Source: Betaproteobacteria bacterium (lineage in GTDB: Bacteria > Pseudomonadota > Gammaproteobacteria > Burkholderiales > Rhodocyclaceae). From it: a stretch of 8,084 bases of DNA. The notes under the pieces were generated by a model. It was not told the DNA's origin. It did no database searches and saw nothing but the letters and a program-made list of their open reading frames with translations. Both the position numbers and the translations under genes were made by a program. Numbering within the stretch: position 1 is the first letter of the stretch; each line of letters begins with the position of its first letter. This document shows, one piece after another, positions 1 through 6,569 of this stretch. The stretch lies in the NCBI GenBank assembly GCA_028868235.1, contig JAGWUW010000101.1, forward strand, positions 1 through 8,084, given 5' to 3'.

Positions 1-27
1 AAACCCAACCCGTGCAGGAGTTACCCC

Positions 28-1026
28 ATGCAGTATTCCAAGCTCGTTTCCGCCCTCGCCGTTGCCGGTGTCGCCATTCTCGGCGCCCAGGCTGCCCACG
101 CCCAAGTCATCAAAATCGATGGCTCATCCACCGTTTATCCGATTACCGAAGCTGTCGCCGAGGAATTCCAGAAAGCCAAGAAGAACGTCGTCAAGGTTAC
201 CGTCGGTATCTCCGGTACTGGTGGTGGTTTCAAGAAGTTCTGCCGCGACGAAACCGACATCTCCGACGCCTCGCGCCCGATCACGGCCAAGGAAATGGAA
301 GACTGCAAGGCCGCCGGCGTGCAGTACATCGAAATGCCGGTCGCCTTCGACGCGCTGACCGTCGTCATCAACCCGAAGAACACCTTCCTGAAGCAGGCCA
401 CCGTCGCTGAGCTGAAGACCATGTGGGAACCGGCAGCCCAGGGCAAGATCACCAAGTGGAACCAGATCAACCCGGCCTGGCCTGATGCCCCGATCAAGCT
501 GTTCGGCGCCGGTGCCGATTCCGGCACTTTCGAGTATTTCACCGAAGCCACTGTCGGCAAGGCCAAGTCCTCGCGCGGCGACTACACCGCCTCCGAAGAC
601 GACAACGTGCTGGTTCAAGGCGTCTCCCGCGACGTCAATGCCATCGGTTACTTTGGTTACGCCTACTACGCCGAGAACAAGTCCCGCCTGAAGGCCCTGC
701 CGATCGTCAACCCGAAGACCAACGTCGCCGTCGAGCCGTCTGAAGAATCCGTCATCAAGGCAACCTACCAGCCGCTGTCCCGCCCGATCTTCATCTACGT
801 AAAGGCCAAGTCGCTGGAGAAGCCAGAGGTCAAGGAATTCGTCGAGTTCTACATGAAGCACGGCGCCGCCCTGACCAAGGAAGTGAAGTACGTGCCGCTA
901 CCGGCTGCCGCCTACACCGGCAATATCGAACACATGGCCAAGAAGAAGTACGGCACCGTGTTCGGCGGCAAGAACGAAATCGGCATCACCATCGAAGACC
1001 TGATGAAGCGCGAAGCGAAGAACTAA
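28..1026 (+). CDS. pstS: Periplasmic phosphate-binding protein PstS (SphX-like type)
   Basis: Substrate-binding subunit of the PstSCAB phosphate ABC importer; it captures inorganic phosphate in the periplasm and delivers it to PstC/PstA. The 332-residue product opens with a Sec signal peptide: basic K5, a hydrophobic Ala/Val/Leu core at 6-23, and a probable signal peptidase I cut after A-H-A at residue 25. The mature protein has the phosphate-loop motifs of the family: GSSTVYPIT (32-40), SGTGGG (62-67), GADSGTFEYF (162-171) and GYFGYAYY (207-214). These resemble the cyanobacterial SphX-like PstS group more than the E. coli form, which begins with a TGAGATFPAP-type motif. There is no lipobox cysteine, so it should be soluble. 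The ATG at 28 is supported by AGGAG at 16-20, seven bases upstream. It is first in the pst-pho operon and followed by its own terminator hairpin. The promoter is outside the window. Family assignment is very secure. Confidence 0.97.
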   Translation: MQYSKLVSALAVAGVAILGAQAAHAQVIKIDGSSTVYPITEAVAEEFQKAKKNVVKVTVGISGTGGGFKKFCRDETDISDASRPITAKEMEDCKAAGVQYIEMPVAFDALTVVINPKNTFLKQATVAELKTMWEPAAQGKITKWNQINPAWPDAPIKLFGAGADSGTFEYFTEATVGKAKSSRGDYTASEDDNVLVQGVSRDVNAIGYFGYAYYAENKSRLKALPIVNPKTNVAVEPSEESVIKATYQPLSRPIFIYVKAKSLEKPEVKEFVEFYMKHGAALTKEVKYVPLPAAAYTGNIEHMAKKKYGTVFGGKNEIGITIEDLMKREAKN

Positions 1027-1046
1027 TCTCCGCCTTTGTCACCCCC

Positions 1047-1077
1047 AAAAGCCCGACCCAACACGGGTCGGGCTTTT
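1047..1077 (+). terminator. Intrinsic terminator hairpin between pstS and pstC
   Basis: GCCCGACCC (1051-1059) pairs perfectly with GGGTCGGGC (1065-1073) across a 5-base loop (AACAC). The flanking AAAA (1047-1050) and TTTT (1074-1077) can extend the stem to 13 bp, and the run TTTTAT follows. This is a textbook Rho-independent terminator 20 bases after the pstS stop. Because all downstream pst and pho genes lie beyond it with no obvious second promoter in the remaining gap, it probably acts as a partial terminator that keeps pstS mRNA more abundant than pstCAB-phoUBR. The A-run on the 5' side means it would also have a U-tract on the other strand. Confidence 0.88.
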
Positions 1078-1084
1078 ATCATAG

Positions 1085-1106
1085 GGAATTCCTCACGTGA
1101 ATTCAC
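1085..1106 (+). promoter_or_regulatory. Palindrome cluster over the pstC ribosome binding site and start codon
   Basis: Three perfect palindromes sit back to back or overlapping: GGAATTCC (1085-1092), TCACGTGA (1093-1100) and GTGAATTCAC (1097-1106). The two GAATTC copies (1086-1091 and 1099-1104) could also pair in the mRNA as a 6-bp stem with a 7-base loop. That stem would cover part of the Shine-Dalgarno-like AGGGAA (1083-1088) and the first GTG. The arrangement is seen directly. A role in translational control of pstC, or as a protein-binding dyad, is only inference; the stem is AU-rich and weak. Confidence 0.3.
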
Positions 1107-2047
1107 ACGCCATGACTGCACCCAACGCCTCCGACCTGCCCACGGTCAGCGACCGCCTGGCCAAGAACGCCATGCGCCACGCTAGCGAGCGCATCATCGA
1201 GATGCTGCTGTTTGCGGCAGCTGCTGTTTCCGTCCTGACTACGGTCGGTATCATCTATGTACTCGTTTCCGAGTCCATCCATTTCTTCCAGCACGTCAGC
1301 ATCGTCGACTTTCTGACCGATACCCAATGGACCCCGCTGTTCGATGACGCCCACTTCGGCATCATGGTACTGGTCTCCGGCACGGTCGTTTCCTCGGCCG
1401 TCGCCCTTGCCGTCGCCATCCCGATGGGTACGGTGATCGCCATCTATCTGTCCGAATTCGCCAATGGCAAGGTACGCGAAATCGCCAAGCCAGTGCTCGA
1501 ACTGCTCGGCGGCATCCCGACCATCGTCTTTGGTTACTTCGCCCTGCTCATGGTCACCCCGCTGCTGCAAAAGGTCTTCCCGGAACTGCCGGGCTTCTCG
1601 CTGCTTTCCGCCGGCCTGGTCATGGGTATCATGATCGTGCCCTACATCGCCTCGCTGTCCGAAGACGCCATGCGCGCGGTACCGATGTCGCTGCGCGAAG
1701 GCTCCTACGCCATGGGTGCCACCAAGCTGTACACCGCCATCCACGTCGTCGTTCCGGCTGCCTTCTCCGGCCTCGCCGCCTCGTACATCCTGGCCATTTC
1801 GCGCGCCGTCGGCGAAACGATGATCCTTGCCGTCGCTGCCGGCATGCAGCCGAACCTGACCTGGAACCCGGCCGAACCGGCCGCCACCATCACCTCGTAC
1901 ATCGTGCAGGTGGCGCTGGGCGACCTGCCGCACGGCTCGATCGGCTACCAGACCATCTTCGCCGCCGGCCTGACCCTGATCCTGATCACCCTTTGCTTCA
2001 ACATCCTCGGCCAGTGGCTGCGCCGCAAGTTCCGGGAGAATTACTGA
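1097..2047 (+). CDS. pstC: Phosphate ABC transporter permease PstC
   Basis: One of the two inner-membrane permease subunits of the Pst importer; it pairs with PstA to form the phosphate channel. The 316-residue protein has a roughly 35-residue cytoplasmic N-terminus, a first membrane helix at about 37-58, then the MetI-like permease core with helices at about 88-118, 136-157, 168-186, 222-250 and 284-305. The EAA-type loop that docks on the ATPase is at about 199-226 (REGSYAMGA...P..FSGL). The GTG at 1097 is preferred because AGGGAA (1083-1088) lies eight bases upstream. The in-frame ATG at 1112 has no such site and would only remove five residues. The gene begins 70 bases after pstS, just past the terminator, and ends one base before pstA, which implies translational coupling. 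It is called PstC rather than PstA from operon order and the longer periplasmic segment after the first helix. Confidence 0.95.
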   Translation: MNSHAMTAPNASDLPTVSDRLAKNAMRHASERIIEMLLFAAAAVSVLTTVGIIYVLVSESIHFFQHVSIVDFLTDTQWTPLFDDAHFGIMVLVSGTVVSSAVALAVAIPMGTVIAIYLSEFANGKVREIAKPVLELLGGIPTIVFGYFALLMVTPLLQKVFPELPGFSLLSAGLVMGIMIVPYIASLSEDAMRAVPMSLREGSYAMGATKLYTAIHVVVPAAFSGLAASYILAISRAVGETMILAVAAGMQPNLTWNPAEPAATITSYIVQVALGDLPHGSIGYQTIFAAGLTLILITLCFNILGQWLRRKFRENY

Positions 2048-2048
2048 T

Positions 2049-2987
2049 ATGCACCACAAATCCCTGACCAACGAGCAGGTCCGCACCCTGATCGCCAAGG
2101 GCAAGCTCAAGGACACCCTGTTCCAAGCCCTCGGCATCATCTTCCTGGCTATCGGCCTGGTCGTGATCTTCCTGCTCGTATCCGACATGATCATGCGCGG
2201 CTCGGAACGTCTGAACCTCGAATTCTTTACCAATTTTGCCTCACGGCGCGCTTCGCAGGCCGGTATCCTGTCGGCCTGGGTCGGCTCGCTGCTGGTCATG
2301 ACGGTGACCGCCTTCGCCGCCGTGCCGCTCGGTGTCGCCGCTGGTGTCTATCTCGAGGAATACGCCAAGCGTAACTGGGTCACCGAAGTCATCGAGATCA
2401 ACATCACCAACCTGGCTGCTGTACCGTCCATCGTGTACGGTCTGCTCTCGCTCGGTATCTTCGTTTATGCCTTCGGATTCGGTCAGAGCATCCTGACTGC
2501 CGGACTGACACTGGCCCTGCTCATCCTGCCCATCGTGATCGTCTCCACCCGCGAGGCCATCCGCGCCATCCCGGCGATGATCCGCGAAGGCTCGATGGCG
2601 GTTGGCGCGACCCGCTGGCAGACCTGCCGTTACCACATCATTCCCTACGCCATGCCCGGCATCCTGACCGGCGTCATCATCGGTCTGGCCCGTGCCATTG
2701 GCGAAACTGCCCCGATCATCACCATCGGCGCCCTGACCTTCATTGCCTTCCTGCCGCCGCTGCCCTTCACCGAGATCAGCCCAGGCGTCAATGCGGGTCT
2801 GTTCGACTGGCTAATGTCCCCCTTCACGGTCATGCCGATCCAGATTTTCAACTGGACCTCGCGCCCCGACCCGGCCTTTGAAGTCAACGCCGCGGCTGCT
2901 GGCTTCGTGCTGATGGCCATGGTGTTGACCATGAACGGCATCGCCATCTGGCTGCGCTACAAAATGCGCAAGAACATCAAGTGGTAA
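2049..2987 (+). CDS. pstA: Phosphate ABC transporter permease PstA
   Basis: Second inner-membrane permease of the Pst importer, partner of PstC. The 312-residue protein has a first helix at about 25-47 (a long Ile/Leu/Val run), then a MetI-like core with helices at about 74-102, 121-142, 146-166, 200-236 and 280-302. The cytoplasmic EAA loop is at about 179-206 (REGSMAVGATRW...IIPYAMPGIL). The conserved RAIGETAP segment (215-222) is typical of PstA and PstC; PstC here has the matching RAVGET. The segment between about 236 and 280 is rich in Pro and aromatic residues and probably lies outside the membrane. The start at 2049 is one base past the pstC stop (TGATATG arrangement), with GGGAG at 2034-2038 inside the pstC end, so ribosomes finishing pstC probably start pstA. 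Length and motifs are normal for the family. Confidence 0.95.
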   Translation: MHHKSLTNEQVRTLIAKGKLKDTLFQALGIIFLAIGLVVIFLLVSDMIMRGSERLNLEFFTNFASRRASQAGILSAWVGSLLVMTVTAFAAVPLGVAAGVYLEEYAKRNWVTEVIEINITNLAAVPSIVYGLLSLGIFVYAFGFGQSILTAGLTLALLILPIVIVSTREAIRAIPAMIREGSMAVGATRWQTCRYHIIPYAMPGILTGVIIGLARAIGETAPIITIGALTFIAFLPPLPFTEISPGVNAGLFDWLMSPFTVMPIQIFNWTSRPDPAFEVNAAAAGFVLMAMVLTMNGIAIWLRYKMRKNIKW

Positions 2988-3029
2988 GCCGCCGCGCTCG
3001 CCCGAACCGAATATCGAACTGGAGTCACC

Positions 3030-3809
3030 ATGCAGATTCATGACAATCCGACGCTCAAGGCCGAAGCCCGTAACCTGAATTTCTTCTACGGCGAAGCGAA
3101 GGCCCTCAAGAACATCAACATGCCGATCTACGACAAAAAAGTCACCGCTCTGATCGGCCCTTCCGGTTGCGGAAAATCGACCTACCTGCGCAGTTTTAAC
3201 CGCATGCACGACCTCTATCCGGGCAACCGTTACGAGGGCGAGATTCGCTTCTACCCGGACAACACCAACCTGCTATCGCCGGAGGTCGACCCCATCGAAG
3301 TGCGCATGCGCGTCGGCATGGTCTTCCAGAAGCCCAACCCCTTCCCCAAGTCAATCTACGAAAATGTGGCCTACGGTCTCCGCGTGCGCGGCGAGAACAA
3401 CAAGCGGGTGCTTGACGACAAGGTCGAGCATGCGCTGAAGGGCGGCGCTCTGTGGGAGGAAGTGAAAGATCGCCTGAACGACCTCGCCTCCAATCTGTCC
3501 GGCGGTCAGCAGCAGCGCCTGTGCATCGCCCGTGCCCTGGCCACCGATCCTGAATTGCTTCTCTTCGACGAGCCGACCTCGGCGCTCGACCCGATTGCCA
3601 CCGGTGCGATCGAGGAACTGGTGCATGAACTGAAAAAACGCGTCACCATTCTGATTGTGACCCACAACATGCAGCAGGCCGCCCGTGTTTCCGACTACAC
3701 CGCCTACATGTACTTGGGCGAGATGATCGAATTCGGCAAGACCGATGAAATCTTCATCAAACCGAGCGATAAGCGCACCGAAGACTACATCACCGGCCGT
3801 ATGGGCTAA
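3030..3809 (+). CDS. pstB: Phosphate ABC transporter ATP-binding protein PstB
   Basis: Cytoplasmic ATPase that powers phosphate import through PstC/PstA and, in known systems, takes part in signalling to PhoU and PhoR. All nucleotide-binding elements are intact in the 259 residues: Walker [10 protein letters not shown] (43-51), Q-loop Q100 in the VFQKPNPFP motif characteristic of PstB, signature LSGGQQQR (156-163), Walker B LLLFDEP with catalytic E181 (176-182), D-loop SALD (184-187) and switch histidine H212. The length is typical. The ATG at 3030 follows GGAG (3021-3024) at five bases. The 42-base gap after pstA is the longest within the cluster apart from the one after pstS, and I see no terminator or convincing promoter in it. 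phoU starts 14 bases after the stop. Confidence 0.98.
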   Translation: MQIHDNPTLKAEARNLNFFYGEAKALKNINMPIYDKKVTALIGPSGCGKSTYLRSFNRMHDLYPGNRYEGEIRFYPDNTNLLSPEVDPIEVRMRVGMVFQKPNPFPKSIYENVAYGLRVRGENNKRVLDDKVEHALKGGALWEEVKDRLNDLASNLSGGQQQRLCIARALATDPELLLFDEPTSALDPIATGAIEELVHELKKRVTILIVTHNMQQAARVSDYTAYMYLGEMIEFGKTDEIFIKPSDKRTEDYITGRMG

Positions 3810-3823
3810 GGGAGACAAAGATC

Positions 3824-4509
3824 ATGAACGAAAGCCAACACCTCTCCAGCCAGTTCGACGAGGAACTGAGCCGCCTGCGCACCCACGTACTGCAAATGGG
3901 CGGCTTGGTGGAGACACAGGTTTCCGCCGCCATCGAGGCCTACTCAACCGGCGAAATCGCCAGCGTCAAAAGCATTGTCGAGACCGACCGCAAGGTCAAT
4001 GAACTGGAAAAGGCCATCGACGATGACTGCGCCCACGTCATCGCAAAGCGCCAGCCGACCGCATCCGACCTGCGCTTGGTGCTCGGTATCAGCAAGATCG
4101 TCACCGACCTGGAACGCGCCGGCGACGAGGCCAAGAAGATCGCCAAAGGCGTCCGCCGCATCTACGAGGCCGGCCACATGCCTTCCCAGTACGGCATCGG
4201 CATTCGTCACCTGGCCGAGGCAGCGCTGGTCATGGTACGCCAGTCGCTTGACGCCTTCGCTCGTCTCGACTCGGCACAGGCGCAGGAAGTCATCCGTGCC
4301 GACAGCGATGTCGATACCGAATTCAAATCCATCATCCGCCAGTTGATCACCCACATGATGGAAGACCCGCGCACTATCACTACCTCGATCGAAATTATCT
4401 CCATTGCCCGTGCCATCGAGCGCATCGGGGATCATGCGAAGAACGTCGCCGAGCAGGTGGTCTTTGTCGTCGAAGGCCGCGATATCCGCCACATCAAGGA
4501 GCCGACCAA

Positions 4510-4513
<4 letters not shown>
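3824..4513 (+). CDS. phoU: Phosphate signalling complex protein PhoU
   Basis: Cytoplasmic negative regulator of the Pho response; in E. coli it interacts with PstB and the PAS region of PhoR and keeps PhoR in its phosphatase state when phosphate is ample. The 229-residue, largely helical protein consists of two PhoU repeats, each with the E/D-rich metal-binding signature: ERAGDEAKKIA (97-107) and ERIGDHAKNVAE (199-210). Length and both motifs are normal. The ATG at 3824 is preceded by AAGGGAG (3808-3814), which overlaps the pstB stop codon and is nine bases from the start. The last codon and stop overlap the phoB GTG start by four bases, tying PhoU and PhoB synthesis together. Confidence 0.97.
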
Positions 4514-5196
<683 letters not shown>

Positions 5197-5202
5197 CCCG
5201 TT

Positions 5203-6495
5203 TTGACCTCGCTTGTTACCCGCGCCGTGATCTTGGCCGCGATTGCCGCGGCCATCGCCATCCCGGTCGGCATTTTGTCCCGCCCCTGGCACGGCTGGGC
5301 CGTTTTCTGCGTTGGACTCGTCCTGCAACAGCTGATCCATTTCCGGCACTTCGCGCGCCTGGATCGGTGGACGCGCAACCCGGTCGTTGATGCCAGCCTG
5401 GAAGGCGAAGGCGCTTGGGATGACATTTTCGGGCGACTCTATCGCCACGAGAAAGATTTGCGCCAGAACATCGCCCAGCGCGACCACCAAATCGCCATGC
5501 TAATCGCTGCAGGGCAGGCGCTGACCGACGGGGTTGTGCTACTCGATACCCAGAACAGCATCATGTTCTGCAACACCACGGCGGAAACCCAACTCGGCCT
5601 CAAGATCGGTACGGATCGCGGACAGTCGATCGTCAATCTGGTACGCCAGCCGGAGTTTGTTAGCTATCTGGAGGCCGGAGACTTTGCACGGCCACTGACC
5701 CTGCGGCCGGAACGCTACAAGGATCGCGTTTACGCCATCCATGTCATTCCCTATGCCGGAAACCGCCGGCTCATGCAGATCAAGGACATCACGCAGGCCG
5801 ATCGCCTCGACCAGACACGCCGCGATTTTGTCGCTAACGTCTCGCATGAGCTGCGCACACCACTTACCGTGTTGTCAGGCTTCCTGGAAACGATGCAGGA
5901 AATCGATTTAGACGACGAGGAGCGGCGACGCTATTTGTCAATGATGGCCGATCAGTCGCGGCGCATGCAATCCATCGTGCAAGATCTGCTGACGCTATCT
6001 TCGATTGAATCGGCGCCGCCACCCGACAACGACATCGTCGATATGGTCAACTTGATCGACAAACTACGCCGCGATGCCGAAGCCTTGTCTGGCGGGCGTC
6101 ACACCATCGCCGTCGAAACCGATGGCCGCGGTGACCTGCGCGGCTCCGAACCAGAACTAGTCAGTGCCCTGGCCAATCTGGTCACCAATGCCGTGCGCTA
6201 CACACCGGCCGGCGGAAAGATCACACTATTCTGGAAAACCTCGCCGCAGGGTGCCGAATTCGCCGTGCAGGATACTGGCCCCGGCATCGATCCCAAGCAC
6301 ATTCCCCGCCTGACCGAGCGTTTTTACCGGGTCGATCGCGGCCGCTCGCGTGACTCGGGCGGCACCGGCCTTGGGTTGGCCATCGTCAAGCACTCGCTGA
6401 ACCGTCACCAGGCCCAGCTCGAGATCAAGAGCGAGGTTGGTGTCGGCAGCCGCTTTGCCGCCAAATTCCCGGCCCACCGAGTAGCCAACACCTAA
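5203..6495 (+). CDS. phoR: Phosphate regulon sensor histidine kinase PhoR
   Basis: Membrane-anchored sensor kinase/phosphatase for PhoB. Order in the 430 residues: two closely spaced hydrophobic segments (about 8-25 and 31-47) with almost no periplasmic part, as in E. coli PhoR; a charged linker; a PAS domain (about 97-190); HisKA with the H-box FVANVSHELRTPLT and phospho-accepting H215; then HATPase_c with N-box N329 (NLVTNAVRYT), G1 DTGPGI (357-362), F-box ERFYRVD (372-378) and G2 GGTGLGL (386-392). All catalytic motifs are intact. The lack of a sizeable sensory loop fits sensing through the PstB/PhoU complex rather than direct ligand binding. The start is probably TTG at 5203, eleven bases after GGGGAG (5186-5191). 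The next candidate, GTG at 5227, would cut eight residues and has no nearby ribosome binding site. Confidence 0.95.
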   Translation: MTSLVTRAVILAAIAAAIAIPVGILSRPWHGWAVFCVGLVLQQLIHFRHFARLDRWTRNPVVDASLEGEGAWDDIFGRLYRHEKDLRQNIAQRDHQIAMLIAAGQALTDGVVLLDTQNSIMFCNTTAETQLGLKIGTDRGQSIVNLVRQPEFVSYLEAGDFARPLTLRPERYKDRVYAIHVIPYAGNRRLMQIKDITQADRLDQTRRDFVANVSHELRTPLTVLSGFLETMQEIDLDDEERRRYLSMMADQSRRMQSIVQDLLTLSSIESAPPPDNDIVDMVNLIDKLRRDAEALSGGRHTIAVETDGRGDLRGSEPELVSALANLVTNAVRYTPAGGKITLFWKTSPQGAEFAVQDTGPGIDPKHIPRLTERFYRVDRGRSRDSGGTGLGLAIVKHSLNRHQAQLEIKSEVGVGSRFAAKFPAHRVANT

Positions 6496-6521
6496 CATTC
6501 ACGCCCTCGGATCGCTGAAAT

Positions 6522-6554
6522 GGCATCCTTCCCACCTGAAGCGGGAAGGATGCC
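6522..6554. terminator. Hairpin in the convergent gap between phoR and the c-di-GMP gene
   Basis: GGCATCCTTCCC (6522-6533) and GGGAAGGATGCC (6543-6554) form a perfect 12-bp stem with a 9-base loop, 26 bases after the phoR stop and 15 bases beyond the stop of the convergent - strand gene. No T-run follows on the + strand, and only a short ATTTC follows on the - strand, so it is not a canonical Rho-independent terminator. It could serve both genes as a termination or RNA-stabilising element. The position strongly suggests a transcript-end role; the mechanism is inferred. Confidence 0.6.
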
Positions 6555-6569
6555 TCCGCATCGGCGGCC

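Noticed and set aside
1..27. Pho box or promoter upstream of pstS
   Set aside because: Only 27 bases are available and they contain just the ribosome binding site; no CTGTCAT-like repeats are present. The expected Pho box would lie left of the window.
124..861. Open frame of 245 codons on the - strand, antisense to pstS
   Set aside because: Same kind of shadow; no motif, no ribosome binding site of note, and pstS itself is certain.
1112..1114. ATG at 1112 as the pstC start
   Set aside because: No ribosome binding site upstream at a workable distance, while GTG 1097 has AGGGAA at eight bases. The difference is only five residues, so the choice is not certain.
1103..2299. Long open frame of 398 codons on the - strand, antisense to pstC and pstA
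   Set aside because: It lies entirely opposite clear permease genes, has no recognisable domain, and its composition (rich in Asp, Gly, His, Arg) is the usual product of reading a GC-rich gene backwards.
2988..3029. Internal promoter or terminator in the pstA-pstB gap
   Set aside because: No convincing -35/-10 pair and no stable hairpin; it reads as a plain leader with a ribosome binding site.
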